From positions 558,001 to 622,000 of the forward strand of contig CP031970.1 in NCBI GenBank assembly GCA_022354845.1: 64,000 nt of DNA, read 5' to 3'. Shown piece by piece: positions 7,961-18,769 of this stretch. Position 1 is the first letter of the stretch; every line of letters starts with the position of its first letter. A program made the translations under genes and the position numbers. The notes under the pieces were generated by a model, which was given only the letters and a program-made list of their open reading frames with translations, did not search any database and was not told the DNA's origin. This DNA comes from Streptococcus suis (GTDB lineage Bacteria > Bacillota > Bacilli > Lactobacillales > Streptococcaceae).

Positions 7961-8698
7961 ATGACCGAATTACTTGATATTTATCGTATCCTAAAGTCAA
8001 AAAAGTGGGTTGATCTTACTCATCAGATTGATGAAGCAAGTCCACATTTTCCAGCTCTGCCAGCTTTAGAAAAACGACCAATTTTTACACATAAAGACGG
8101 ATTCTTTGTTCAGCAATTTACAGTAGTCGGACAATATGGAACGCACATTGATGCTCCAGTTCATTTTGTTGAAGGTGCCCGTTATCTTGATGAAATTGAT
8201 TTGAAAGATTTCCTACTCCCTCTTTATGTCATTGATAAGTCGGATGCGGTGGCAGCTAATCATGATTATGAGATTACGAAACAAGATATTTTAGACTTTG
8301 AGGCTGTCTATGGCGCTATTGCACCAGATTCATTTATTGCTTTTCGTTCCGACTGGTCAAAACGTTGGCCTAGCCAAGATGCAATTCGAAACTTAGATCA
8401 ACAGGGTATTCAACACACACCAGGTTGGAGTCACGAAGCTTTGGAATATCTGATTGAAGAGCGTCATGTGAAAGCAGTGGGGCATGAAACATTAGATACT
8501 GACTCAGGTGCTTTAGCTACTAAAAATAATGGAAATCTAGTGGAGGAATACTACCTCTTGTCCAAAGATATTTACCAATTGGAAGTACTGACTAATCTTG
8601 ATCAGGTGCCACCCTCAGGTGCCTTGATTTCAATTGCCTTTCCACATTGGGAGAAAGCATCCGGTTCACCAGTGCGTGCTGTAGCTATTTTACCTTAA
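7961..8698 (+). CDS. Cyclase-family metal-dependent hydrolase
   Basis: This belongs to the cyclase/kynurenine-formamidase-like fold, a group of metal-dependent amide or ester hydrolases. The metal-binding motif reads YGTHIDAPVHF at about residues 67-77, and a second ligand region GHETLDTDSG is near residue 172. Length is 245 residues. It is alone between bioY and gor, so its substrate cannot be inferred from neighbours. Members act on N-formylkynurenine, isatinate and other small amides. ATG 7961 has only a weak ribosome site (aagcgag). Confidence 0.8.
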   Translation: MTELLDIYRILKSKKWVDLTHQIDEASPHFPALPALEKRPIFTHKDGFFVQQFTVVGQYGTHIDAPVHFVEGARYLDEIDLKDFLLPLYVIDKSDAVAANHDYEITKQDILDFEAVYGAIAPDSFIAFRSDWSKRWPSQDAIRNLDQQGIQHTPGWSHEALEYLIEERHVKAVGHETLDTDSGALATKNNGNLVEEYYLLSKDIYQLEVLTNLDQVPPSGALISIAFPHWEKASGSPVRAVAILP

Positions 8699-8700
8699 GA

Positions 8701-8744
8701 AAAAATCCAGACACGGATCAAATCTTCCTTGTCTGGATTTTTTT
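8701..8744. terminator. Shared terminator, cyclase gene / gor
   Basis: AAATCCAGACA (8703-8713) and TGTCTGGATTT (8730-8740) pair, with T/A tracts on both sides. Confidence 0.88.
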
Positions 8745-8747
8745 GAA

Positions 8748-10097
8748 TTAACGCATGGTAACAAATTCTTCTGATCCTGTAGGGTGAATTGCAACAACAG
8801 CATCAAATTCTTCTTTTGTAGCCCCCATTTTGATAGCCACTGCAAACCCTTGAATCATTTCATCAACACCATATCCGATACCATGTAAACCAACAACCTG
8901 CTCGTTTTCTCCAGCGGTTACTAATTTGAATTTCGCCATTTGTCGATGTTTTTCTAGGGCAGTGTACATAGAGGTAAAGGCTGATGTATAAACTTTTACA
9001 TTATCTTTTCCGTATTGGGAAATTGCTTCGTCTTCAGTTAGACCAACAGTTCCGATTGCTGGATGAGAAAAGACAACGGTTGGAATAGTATTGTAATCCA
9101 TCTTAGCAGTTGGTTTATTATTAAACAGACGTTCAGCCAGAAGGCGACCGGCCTTGATGGCTACAGGTGTCAATTCTTTTTCACCAGTTACATCACCGAG
9201 GGCATAAATGCCGGAAATACTAGTCTCCTGAAATTCATTGACTGCAATATGCCCAGATGGAGTGAGTTGAACACCGGTTGCTTCAAGATTGAGCTTATCT
9301 ACATTTGGTTTACGACCGATAGCCCAGAGAACTTGCTGAGCAACATGGCTACTACCGTCTTCAAAATGAATTTGGATGTGACCATCCTGTGTTTTTTCAA
9401 GGCTAATAGATGTTTTTCCAGTATGAAGTGGGAAATTAGTCCGATTCATTTCTTCCATTAATGCCTCGACAATATAGGTATCAAAACTCCGAAGCGGACG
9501 GTTTCCTCGAACAAATAGGTCTGTTTGAACACCTAGTCCATGAAGGAGTCCAGCCATTTCAACAGCAATATAACCAGCCCCTAATACCGCTACTGAAGAT
9601 GGTAATTCTTCCCAAGCAAAGACATCATCGGATACGATTCCCAACTCACTCCCTGGTATTGATGGTACATCAGGCCTAGCGCCTGTAGCGATGACGATAT
9701 GTTTGGCACGTATCAATTCGCCATTAACTTCAACGGTTTGATTATCCACAAAACGTGCGAAACCGTTGATTACTTCTACTCCATTCTTATTAAAAGTATT
9801 ACCATAGGATATGCGTGAACGTTCAATATAGGCCTCACGATTTTTTCGTAAGGTAGAGAAATCAAAGGTGACTTCTTGACTAGTAAAGCCATATTCTGGG
9901 CCATAGTTTTGAATGGCCTCTGCTATTTGAGATCCGTACCACATAATCTTTTTAGGGACACAGCCAAGATTGACACAGGTACCTCCTAGGTAACCAGCCT
10001 CAATGACTGCAGCCTTGGCACCATACATTGCAGCACGGTTCATTGTTGCAATACCTCCGCTACCTCCACCAATAGAAATAATATCGAATTCTTTCAT
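8748..10097 (-). CDS. gor: Glutathione-disulfide reductase
   Basis: This FAD enzyme reduces GSSG with NADPH and keeps the cytosolic thiol pool reduced. It has 449 residues. The FAD site GGGSGG is near residues 10-15, the redox-active pair is C41 and C46 in [12 protein letters not shown], the NAD(P) site [13 protein letters not shown] is near 172-184, and the C-terminal catalytic HPTGSEE lies at about 438. Streptococci can import or make glutathione, so the enzyme fits oxidative stress defence. gggagg precedes ATG 10097. Convergent with the cyclase gene. Confidence 0.96.
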   Translation of the reverse strand: MKEFDIISIGGGSGGIATMNRAAMYGAKAAVIEAGYLGGTCVNLGCVPKKIMWYGSQIAEAIQNYGPEYGFTSQEVTFDFSTLRKNREAYIERSRISYGNTFNKNGVEVINGFARFVDNQTVEVNGELIRAKHIVIATGARPDVPSIPGSELGIVSDDVFAWEELPSSVAVLGAGYIAVEMAGLLHGLGVQTDLFVRGNRPLRSFDTYIVEALMEEMNRTNFPLHTGKTSISLEKTQDGHIQIHFEDGSSHVAQQVLWAIGRKPNVDKLNLEATGVQLTPSGHIAVNEFQETSISGIYALGDVTGEKELTPVAIKAGRLLAERLFNNKPTAKMDYNTIPTVVFSHPAIGTVGLTEDEAISQYGKDNVKVYTSAFTSMYTALEKHRQMAKFKLVTAGENEQVVGLHGIGYGVDEMIQGFAVAIKMGATKEEFDAVVAIHPTGSEEFVTMR

Positions 10098-10236
10098 GAA
10101 TATCCTCCCAACTCAATTGTTTTACTACATTCATTGTAACGTTTTTGTGAGTGTCAATCAAAAATTCACTACGGATTTCTTACAAAAGTGTAAGTGGGCA
10201 TATCTTCACTTTTTTGTAAAATAATTAGGAGAACAC

Positions 10237-10265
10237 TTGCATAAATTGATGTATTTGTGTATTAT
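10237..10265 (+). promoter_or_regulatory. Probable promoter of the macA-macB-like operon
   Basis: TTGCAT (10237-10242) and TATTAT (10260-10265) are separated by 17 bp, about 50 bp before the first start codon. Confidence 0.55.
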
Positions 10266-10315
10266 AGTTTTAACACAAAATAAGTATGTTTTTCGCAAAC
10301 TAAAAGGAGAGATCT

Positions 10316-11479
10316 ATGTTAAAGTCAAAAAAGGCTAAAATTGCTTTATTTTCTGGATTGGGTGTTGCAGCAGTTGCACTTGTTGGAGGAGCATTATTGT
10401 TCTCAGGTGTCATGGGTGGGTCGACTGTTGGTGATGAAACGATGCCAACAAGTCTTAGTTATCAAGTCGTTCAAGAGGGTTCAATTGCTTCATCTACCCT
10501 ATTGACTGGTGTGGTTTCAGCAGCTGAGGAACAATATGTTTATTACGATCCTTCTAAGGGTGACATTAGTGAGATTCTAGTTGAGCCAGGTAGCCAAGTT
10601 GAGGCAGGAACAGCCCTACTTCGTTACGACAGTACAGAACTACAATCTGCTCTTGATTCAGCTGTTCGTGCACGAGATAAGGTTGGGCGTCAAATTGATG
10701 AGTTACAACAGAATTATCAAACTGTAACCGTTCCAGCTGATGCTACAACAGGCGAAGACACGCAGTCAACTTCCCAACAATCATATGATTCACAGCTAGC
10801 TGATCTTAACGATGCCTATGCCGATGCGCAGGCGGCTGTTGATAAAGCTTACACAGCCGTTTTAGAGGCGACTGTAACCAGTACAGTTTCAGGAACCGTT
10901 GTGGAAGTGAATAAATCTGTTTCTAAAAATGCAACAGGTAGTCAAACAGTCATTCACATCGTGAACCAAACTAGCCTAGAAGTAAAAGGCAACTTAACTG
11001 AGTATGATTTGGCAAATATCGCTACTGATCAAGCAGTCAAATTGACTACAAAAGTATATCCAGACCAAACTTGGGATGGGAAAATCTCCTATATTTCAAA
11101 TTATCCTGCGACAGACCAAGAAGCTAGTGCTGTTGCCGGTGCAACAAGCGGAACTAGTGCAAAATATCCTTTCAAGGTTGCTCTTACGAGTGAAGTTGGG
11201 GATTTGAAACAAGGGTTCACTGTGAATATTGAAGTAGTGAATACAAGCAAAAATATATTAGTTCCTGTGACAGCAGTTGTTTATGAGGAAGATAAGACAT
11301 TTGTTTGGACAATTGTAGATGGGAAGGCTAAAAAAGTAGAAGTTACTTTAGGGAATGCTGATGCTACTAATCAGGAAGTGAAGACAGGATTGGCAGTTGG
11401 AGATCATGTCATTTCATTCCCAACATTGGACTTAGAAGATGGAAAAGAGGTAGAAGCCTATGAAGAACCAGCTAATTAA
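10316..11479 (+). CDS. HlyD/MacA-type efflux adaptor subunit
   Basis: This is the membrane-anchored extracellular adaptor of a tripartite-like ABC exporter. Residues about 9-30 form a single N-terminal membrane anchor. A biotinyl-lipoyl-like half (YYDPSKGDISEILVEPGSQVEAGTALLRYD, about 78-107) and a coiled coil (about 110-180, with a Ser/Thr/Gln-rich hinge) follow. A beta-barrel and membrane-proximal domain make the rest. It is first in a three-gene operon and overlaps the ATPase gene by 20 bp. The operon resembles pneumococcal Spr0693-0695, reported to export antimicrobials and peptides. Substrate here is unknown. Confidence 0.88.
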   Translation: MLKSKKAKIALFSGLGVAAVALVGGALLFSGVMGGSTVGDETMPTSLSYQVVQEGSIASSTLLTGVVSAAEEQYVYYDPSKGDISEILVEPGSQVEAGTALLRYDSTELQSALDSAVRARDKVGRQIDELQQNYQTVTVPADATTGEDTQSTSQQSYDSQLADLNDAYADAQAAVDKAYTAVLEATVTSTVSGTVVEVNKSVSKNATGSQTVIHIVNQTSLEVKGNLTEYDLANIATDQAVKLTTKVYPDQTWDGKISYISNYPATDQEASAVAGATSGTSAKYPFKVALTSEVGDLKQGFTVNIEVVNTSKNILVPVTAVVYEEDKTFVWTIVDGKAKKVEVTLGNADATNQEVKTGLAVGDHVISFPTLDLEDGKEVEAYEEPAN

Positions 11480-12155
11480 GCTGACCAATATCAATAAGTC
11501 CTATAGAAATGGTGATCAAGAACTTCGAGTCCTTAAAGATATTGACTTAGAGGTAGAAGAAGGTGAATTTCTAGCTATTATGGGGCCATCGGGCTCTGGT
11601 AAATCCACTTTAATGAACATAATAGGTTTATTAGATCGCTCTAGTTCAGGCAATTATTGGTTGGAGGGGGAGGAAGTTAGTCAGTTATCTGAGAAAAAAT
11701 TAGCTTCAGTTCGAAATGATCAAATCGGTTTTGTCTTTCAACAATTCTTTTTGTTGTCTAAATTAAATGCATTACAAAATGTTGAATTACCGTTGATATA
11801 TGCAGGTGTTCCCTCAGCAAAACGAAAAAAATTGGCCAAGCAATACCTGGAGAAGGTCGAATTGGCAGAACGTATGACCCACTTACCGTCTGAATTATCA
11901 GGTGGTCAAAAACAGCGGGTAGCTATTGCGCGTGCCTTAGTAAATACTCCTGCGATTATTCTTGCTGATGAGCCAACAGGTGCTTTGGATACGAAGACCG
12001 GTCAGCAGATTATGGAATTATTAATAGAACTCAATAATGAAGGTAAGACAATCATTATGGTAACTCATGAACCTGAAATCGCTGCATATGCGAAACGAAC
12101 AATTGTTTTACGAGATGGTGTCATTACTGAAGATAGACGTAGAGAGGAGATTTAA
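11460..12155 (+). CDS. ABC transporter ATP-binding protein, MacB/LolD class
   Basis: It supplies ATP hydrolysis for the MacB-like permease that starts directly after it. The protein has 231 residues. Walker A GPSGSGKST is at about residues 42-50, the signature LSGGQKQRVAIARAL near 145-159 and Walker B AIILADEPTG near 164-173; the H-loop VTHEP lies near 200. ATG 11460 lies inside the 3' end of the adaptor gene, which points to translational coupling. Confidence 0.94.
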   Translation: MKNQLIKLTNINKSYRNGDQELRVLKDIDLEVEEGEFLAIMGPSGSGKSTLMNIIGLLDRSSSGNYWLEGEEVSQLSEKKLASVRNDQIGFVFQQFFLLSKLNALQNVELPLIYAGVPSAKRKKLAKQYLEKVELAERMTHLPSELSGGQKQRVAIARALVNTPAIILADEPTGALDTKTGQQIMELLIELNNEGKTIIMVTHEPEIAAYAKRTIVLRDGVITEDRRREEI

Positions 12156-13406
12156 ATGGAAAATTGGAAATTTGCCTTAAAATCAATCCTCGCACATAAA
12201 ATGCGTTCTTTACTGACCATGTTGGGGATTATTATTGGTGTGGCAGCCGTTGTTATTATCGTTGCCTTGGGAACTGGCATGAGTAAGAGTATTGAAAAAG
12301 CTCTGGCTGGTGATCAGGACAATGTACAGGTCTACTTTTCCCCGATTTTTGGAGAAGAGGAAGTCAATAGTGGTGGCTTTTTCTATACAACTGGCGGGGA
12401 AATGTCGATGGAAGAAGAGCCTGACTTGACAGACGCGATGCTTCAAGGGTTATTAGAAATTGATGGCATTAGTAATTATTATATTAGTTTTTCAAATACT
12501 GCTGAAGTATCTGCAGGAAGTAAGAAAGCTGAAAATGTCTTTATAAATGGTGTTAGCCAATCCTATTTTGATGTGAAAGAGTTAGAGATATTGGCTGGTA
12601 GAAAGTTTATGCCAAATGATTATTCTCGATATTCGCGCATTATGATGTTAGATGTCAGTTTAGCTGAAAAACTTTTTGGTAGTATGGATGCAGCCCTCAA
12701 CCAGACAGTTAGTGTGAATCAAAACGTTTACCTTGTCGTTGGTGTCTATAAAGATCCACAAGCTGGTTCAGCCCTTTACGGAATGAACTCTGGTGGGAAT
12801 GCCATTATGACCAACACTCAATTGGCTACCGAAATGGGAGTAAATGAGAATCGAGGTCTATATCTTCACGTAGATGATGTTAGTCGTGCAGGGGAAGTTG
12901 GTCAAGCAGCAGCAGATTATTTAACGAAAGTTACTGGCTTGAAAGAAGCAAGATATGACATTTATGATATGTCAGCTATGCTGGATTCCTTTAGAAGTGA
13001 GATGGCTGGTGTCACAATGTTTATTGGTGCAGTTGCAGGGATCTCTTTGCTTGTTGGTGGTATTGGTGTCATGAACATTATGTTGGTTTCTGTCACTGAG
13101 CGAACTCGTGAAATTGGTCTCCGAAAAGCACTGGGAGCAACCCGAGGAAATATTCTCTTGCAATTCTTGATTGAAGCGATGGTGCTGACTACTTTGGGGG
13201 GAGCAATCGGTTTAGCTATTGCCCAAACAATCGTGTTTATTCTCAACGCTACAAAGGTGATGGGGGAAAATATGACGGCAGAAATCTCCATACCAGTTGT
13301 ACTTGGTAGCCTTGCCTTTTCTGCAGTTGTTGGTATAGTATTTGGTGTACTACCTGCTAACAAAGCATCTAAGCTTGATCCAATTGAAGCTTTGCGCTAT
13401 GAATAA
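12156..13406 (+). CDS. MacB-type ABC transporter permease
   Basis: This permease has the MacB/FtsX topology: one N-terminal helix (HKMRSLLTMLGIIIGVAAVVIIVAL, about 15-39), a large extracellular domain (about 45-280) and three C-terminal helices (about 285-410). Length is 416 residues. The FtsX-domain signature SVTERTREIGLRKALGATRGNILLQFL is near 307-333. These transporters act by mechanotransmission, pushing substrates out rather than moving them through the membrane. It is the last gene of the operon and a hairpin terminator follows. Confidence 0.93.
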   Translation: MENWKFALKSILAHKMRSLLTMLGIIIGVAAVVIIVALGTGMSKSIEKALAGDQDNVQVYFSPIFGEEEVNSGGFFYTTGGEMSMEEEPDLTDAMLQGLLEIDGISNYYISFSNTAEVSAGSKKAENVFINGVSQSYFDVKELEILAGRKFMPNDYSRYSRIMMLDVSLAEKLFGSMDAALNQTVSVNQNVYLVVGVYKDPQAGSALYGMNSGGNAIMTNTQLATEMGVNENRGLYLHVDDVSRAGEVGQAAADYLTKVTGLKEARYDIYDMSAMLDSFRSEMAGVTMFIGAVAGISLLVGGIGVMNIMLVSVTERTREIGLRKALGATRGNILLQFLIEAMVLTTLGGAIGLAIAQTIVFILNATKVMGENMTAEISIPVVLGSLAFSAVVGIVFGVLPANKASKLDPIEALRYE

Positions 13407-13413
13407 TCTATTG

Positions 13414-13446
13414 AAACGATTAGGTTTTCCTAGTCGTTTTATTTTT
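13414..13446 (+). terminator. Terminator of the MacAB-like operon
   Basis: AAACGATTAGG (13414-13424) pairs with CCTAGTCGTTT (13429-13439) with one G-T pair, then ATTTTTT. Confidence 0.85.
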
Positions 13447-13532
13447 TGAGCAAATCAATTGACTATATCACTAATTAGAGATAAAATAAACGCATCAATT
13501 AAGAAAATAATGAGTTCAAAGGAGAACACATC

Positions 13533-14597
13533 ATGGTAGAATTAGGTATTTCAACATTTGGCGAAACAACTCCACTAGAAAAAACAGGGGAAATTTACAG
13601 CCACGACGAGCGGATCCGTCAACTTGTTAAAGAGATTGAGCTAGCCGATGCGGTGGGGCTAGATGTTTATGGAATTGGGGAGCATCACCGAGAAGATTTT
13701 GCGGTTTCTGCACCTGAGATTGTGCTGGCAGCTGGTGCCGTCAATACCAAGCAGATCAAGCTAACATCAGCAGTTTCTATCCTTTCCTCTATGGACCCTG
13801 TGAGACTTTACCAGCAATATGCCACAATCGATGCTTTGTCAAATGGCAGAGCGGAAATCATGGCTGGTCGTGGTTCCTTTACGGAGTCATTCCCCTTGTT
13901 TGGCTATGACCTCTATGACTATGAAGAACTCTTCGATGAAAAGTTGGATATGCTTTTGGAAATTGACAAGGAAACAAATCTCAAGTGGGATGGGCATTTC
14001 ACTCAGTCCGTCAATAATAAGCCAGTTTATCCACGTCCTGTTCAGGAAGATTTTCCAATTTGGGTCGCAACTGGAGGCAATGTAGAATCTACTATCAAGA
14101 TTGCTAAGAAAGGCTTGCCTATCGTGTATGCTGTCATTGGTGCAGGTGCTCATCGCTTTAAACCTTTAGTCGATGCTTATCGCAAGGTTGCTCGCAACTC
14201 AGGTCATGATCCAAAGAAAACGAAAGTTGCAGCCCATTCTTGGGGTTGGATTGCAGACGACCATGACAAAGCAGTAGAAGATTATTTCCATCCTACTAAA
14301 GTTGTGACCAATAATATTGCAAAAGACAGACCGCATTGGAGCGAAATGACCAAGGCGCAATATCTCTACTCCCTTACAGATGAGGGAGCGACCATCGTCG
14401 GAGATCCAACACATGTTGCAGCTAAAATCATTAAGACCATTGAAACACTTGACTTGGACCGTTTCTTCCTCCATCTCCCAATCGGATCAATGCCACATGA
14501 GGATGTCCTCCATGCCATCGAACTCTATGGAAAAGAAGTTGCGCCAATTGTCCGAGATTATTTTGCTAAGAAAGAAGAGAATCAGTCCCAAGACTGA
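13533..14597 (+). CDS. LLM class flavin-dependent oxidoreductase
   Basis: This is a luciferase-like monooxygenase family protein of 354 residues, using reduced FMN or F420-type chemistry. Typical segments are VGLDVYGIGEHHREDFAVSAP (about 39-59), SILSSMDPVRLYQQYATIDALSNGRAEIMAGRGSF (about 83-117) and PIWVATGGNVEST (about 170-182). A strong aaaggag precedes ATG 13533. It is monocistronic. The physiological substrate is unknown, as for most streptococcal members. Confidence 0.88.
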   Translation: MVELGISTFGETTPLEKTGEIYSHDERIRQLVKEIELADAVGLDVYGIGEHHREDFAVSAPEIVLAAGAVNTKQIKLTSAVSILSSMDPVRLYQQYATIDALSNGRAEIMAGRGSFTESFPLFGYDLYDYEELFDEKLDMLLEIDKETNLKWDGHFTQSVNNKPVYPRPVQEDFPIWVATGGNVESTIKIAKKGLPIVYAVIGAGAHRFKPLVDAYRKVARNSGHDPKKTKVAAHSWGWIADDHDKAVEDYFHPTKVVTNNIAKDRPHWSEMTKAQYLYSLTDEGATIVGDPTHVAAKIIKTIETLDLDRFFLHLPIGSMPHEDVLHAIELYGKEVAPIVRDYFAKKEENQSQD

Positions 14598-15124
14598 TGA
14601 GATAAAAAGGAGGGGACGTTATAATAATAGCCTCACTTCTCTAAAGTGGATTCAACATCTCAGCGCAGTGGTTGATTGGAAGATTTGTTCGTGTTTTACA
14701 CTCCACATCTTCCTAATCAACTGTGCGGGGGTGGGAGTGAAACAGTCTGGGGATAGACTGTTTCAGCTCAACAACTGGAAATATGAACTTGTTGACGAAC
14801 TCTCTATGATTATTTGAGTTCTGTCCCACTCCCAATCCTAAATATTTTTCATAATCTCCTTAAAAGCTTGGTCAGTTGGCTAGGCTTTTTTTGCAGGCAA
14901 AAACACTCTCGGAATTGCCAAGAGTGTTTTACGTAACTGTGTTAAACAGTTTATTATTTTTACTTCATCATCGGGAGTGAAAAAGTCTAGTAGACCTTTT
15001 CAGCCAATCGCTAAGAAACTGGAAAGCGATTGGTATTTCCTAGTGAAGACAATACTAGAAGGTTAATGTTTCTTATTTCAACGTTGGGAGTGTTAAGGTC
15101 TGGTAGGCCATTTCAGCCAATCTC
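14598..15124. repeat. 527-bp gene-free region made of intergenic repeats
   Basis: No credible gene is present. Three units share the pattern GGGAGTG, then a hairpin built on AGTCT/AGACT or GGTCT/AGGCC, then TTTCAGC (near 14732, 14973 and 15087). A long imperfect hairpin (14664-14684 with 14707-14727) precedes the first unit, and GTTCTGTCCCACTCCC ends it near 14832. Such GGGAGTG repeats are typical of S. suis intergenic DNA, and one related unit is also seen near 52470. They may terminate transcripts from lysS and the oxidoreductase gene. Confidence 0.75.
14900..14930. terminator. Hairpin, likely bidirectional terminator
   Basis: AAAACACTCT (14900-14909) and AGAGTGTTTT (14921-14930) pair perfectly, within the repeat region. 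Confidence 0.65.
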
Positions 15125-16651
<1,527 letters not shown>

Positions 16652-16716
16652 TTATCATAGAAGAGGTAAAAAATCAGCATAAATCACGAGTAGAATGGGA
16701 AAAACAGCAGAAAAAT

Positions 16717-17343
16717 CTACTGTTTTTCTTGATAACTCGTGTCATTCCATACCAGTTCGGTAAAGTTTTCAAAATCATCTGTCTCTAAAATGGTTACAGA
16801 TGCATTGTCTAAACCACCTCGATGGCGTAAGAGCGCTGGTGGATAGCCTAACAGGGTTCGGATTGAAGCTGTTAGAATAGCTCCGTGGCTTACGACAAGT
16901 ATCGTTTGATCTGTCTCGTGAATAGATTCTTTCAAAGTAGTGATGAAGCGTGAGGTAGCTTGTGAAACAGTCTCCCCTTCGAACATATCTGCTCGGAAGA
17001 TGGCCACATTCTGTTTAAATGCATGGTACTGCTTGGGATAGATATCGTGGAAAAGTCCAATTTTTGTTCCTTCCAATCGACCGAAATTCCATTCTCGAAA
17101 ACCAGCTTTTGTTTCTACTGATTTACAGTAATGGTTCAGGTCAGCAATTCGCTCGGCTGTGATATGAGCTCTTTGTAAATCGCTAGAGTAAATCTTGTCA
17201 AAAGGAACGGTAGCTAAATATTCCCCAAGTGACTCTAAATCAAGGAAAGCTTCCTCCAAAAGCTTAGAATCTCCAGAGTAGCCTTGAAAGCGTCCCTCAA
17301 GATTCCACTCGGTTTTACCGTGACGGACAAAATAGATTTTCAC
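16717..17343 (-). CDS. Histidine phosphatase family protein (phosphoglycerate mutase-like)
   Basis: The N-terminal RHGKTEWN (residues 7-14) holds the catalytic histidine that is phosphorylated in the reaction. A second catalytic region VVSHGAIL is near 149-156. It has 208 residues, shorter than true dPGM enzymes, so it is more likely a broad phosphatase. The start overlaps the stop of the upstream deacylase gene by four bases, so the two are translationally coupled. Substrate unknown. Confidence 0.88.
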   Translation of the reverse strand: MKIYFVRHGKTEWNLEGRFQGYSGDSKLLEEAFLDLESLGEYLATVPFDKIYSSDLQRAHITAERIADLNHYCKSVETKAGFREWNFGRLEGTKIGLFHDIYPKQYHAFKQNVAIFRADMFEGETVSQATSRFITTLKESIHETDQTILVVSHGAILTASIRTLLGYPPALLRHRGGLDNASVTILETDDFENFTELVWNDTSYQEKQ

Positions 17344-17825
17344 TCGTTCTTCCCTTCAATAATATCTGCAAAATTAGCTTTCACGAAATCAGCTAATACC
17401 TGACTGTCAATTCGAATCGACCGACCAATTTCACCAGCTGAAACAATCATCTTGCCTTTTTCAAGTGCAGATTGATCGATATAGATTGGAAAATTGTGTT
17501 TTTGACGAATGCCCAAGGGGTTGTTGGCACCATGTATGTAGCCAGTTGTCTTTTCCAAGTCCTTTTGCGGAATCATACTCACTTTTTTATTGCCAGAGAT
17601 CTTGGCTAATTTTTTCTCAGACAGGTGCTCAGTGATTGGGACAATTCCAATAACCGGCCCAGTTTTATCTCCAGTCAGTGCCAGGGTTTTATAAATATTG
17701 TTTTCTTCAATACCTTGTGGAAGTTGACCTTCAAGAGCATTTAAAACAAGGCTATCATGATCGATCTTAGCCTTGTCTAAAATTTGGTCAACTAAGGTTT
17801 TCTTTATTTTGACCTTTTTTGCCAT
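17340..17825 (-). CDS. YbaK/EbsC family aminoacyl-tRNA deacylase
   Basis: YbaK proteins clear mischarged Cys-tRNA-Pro in trans. The protein has 161 residues. The family-typical stretches are KTLALTGDKTGPVIGIVPI (about 46-64) and the lysine-containing KKVSMIPQKDLEKTTGYIHGANNPLGI (about 79-105), with GEIGRSIRI near 132. It is in the middle of a tightly packed minus-strand operon: its start touches the stop of the DUF368 gene and its stop overlaps the phosphatase start. Confidence 0.88.
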   Translation of the reverse strand: MAKKVKIKKTLVDQILDKAKIDHDSLVLNALEGQLPQGIEENNIYKTLALTGDKTGPVIGIVPITEHLSEKKLAKISGNKKVSMIPQKDLEKTTGYIHGANNPLGIRQKHNFPIYIDQSALEKGKMIVSAGEIGRSIRIDSQVLADFVKANFADIIEGKNE

Positions 17826-18667
17826 TATTTATATTTTTCCTCTAATTTGCTCATCCAAAGTCCCAACCATACTCCCAGGACAAATAGAACAAGGGCAGCA
17901 ATCCATGTAATAAAGTTAGATCCAGCATAGGAGATGGATTCTTTGTTGCTAGCCTGTGGAATCAAAATTAAGAGAGTAGATGATGAGACGATACCAATAA
18001 TAAAGTGATAAACTCGTGAGTGGTAGACTTTAAGAGCATGATCCATTGCTTTTGAGAAGGCAACCATTGCAAGGACTCCACCAATTGCGATAGGTAGGAA
18101 TGTTCCAAATAGATCAAGTGATTTGAAACCATTGAGCATTGGCGTGTAGATACCCAAAATCAATAGCAAGTTTGAAGGACTGAGTCCGGGAACAAGTACG
18201 CCTAATGCAATCAAGGCGCCTGCCAATACAAAACTTGCGAAGTTTGCAGGAAGTGTTCCGACAAGATCACTCAAGTTGTAGAGTAAGAGTCCAGAAATGA
18301 TGAAGGTACCAATCAACCAAGCCAAATCAATACGATCCCGTTTGCTTTTCTGAGTGGATTCTTTTAGTAAGCTAGGAATTGTACCAACAATTGCACCTGC
18401 AAATGCCCATAAAACAGGAACTTGGAAATGTTGTAAGAGGTATTCAACAGGGAAAGAGAAGAGGGCAATTCCCAAGATTCCACCGATCCCTACAGGAACA
18501 AAGTAGAGAAAGTTTTCTTTGAAATCTTTTCGAATATTTGCTAAAAAGCCTATTATTCGTTCGTAAATCCCGAGGATCGCAGCTAGTACGCCCCCAGAAA
18601 CACCTGGTAAGATAAAGCCAAGGGCAATAATCATACCTTTAATTATTCTTGATATCCAAGAAGTCAT
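17825..18667 (-). CDS. DUF368 membrane protein
   Basis: This polytopic membrane protein has 280 residues and about eight to nine helices. The family signature IALGFILPGVSGGVLAAILGIYERII appears near residues 12-37 and a second copy-like motif ALGVLVPGLSPSNLLLILGIY near 157-177, suggesting an internal duplication. DUF368 proteins are related to the polyprenyl-phosphate flippase families discussed for undecaprenyl-phosphate recycling; a role here is inference. The start at 18667 has ggagga at the right spacing; an upstream TTG at 18679 would lie within that ribosome site. First gene of the three-gene operon. Confidence 0.9.
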   Translation of the reverse strand: MTSWISRIIKGMIIALGFILPGVSGGVLAAILGIYERIIGFLANIRKDFKENFLYFVPVGIGGILGIALFSFPVEYLLQHFQVPVLWAFAGAIVGTIPSLLKESTQKSKRDRIDLAWLIGTFIISGLLLYNLSDLVGTLPANFASFVLAGALIALGVLVPGLSPSNLLLILGIYTPMLNGFKSLDLFGTFLPIAIGGVLAMVAFSKAMDHALKVYHSRVYHFIIGIVSSSTLLILIPQASNKESISYAGSNFITWIAALVLFVLGVWLGLWMSKLEEKYK

Positions 18668-18726
18668 GTTGTCCTCCAAAATGTATTTATAATGTTCTCA
18701 TTATAGCATAAAACCAGTGAAAATCA

Positions 18727-18762
18727 TTAAAAAGAACGCCTGCTAGAGCAATCTAACAGGCA
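18727..18762 (-). terminator. Terminator after thiT
   Basis: Read on the minus strand, GCCTGTTAGA and TCTAGCAGGC pair around TTGC, followed by GTTCTTTTT. Confidence 0.85.
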
Positions 18763-18769
18763 TTATCTA

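Noticed and set aside
14380..14817. Plus-strand frame of 145 codons at the end of the oxidoreductase gene
   Set aside because: It overlaps a confident gene in another frame and then runs through the repeat region; composition is not protein-like.
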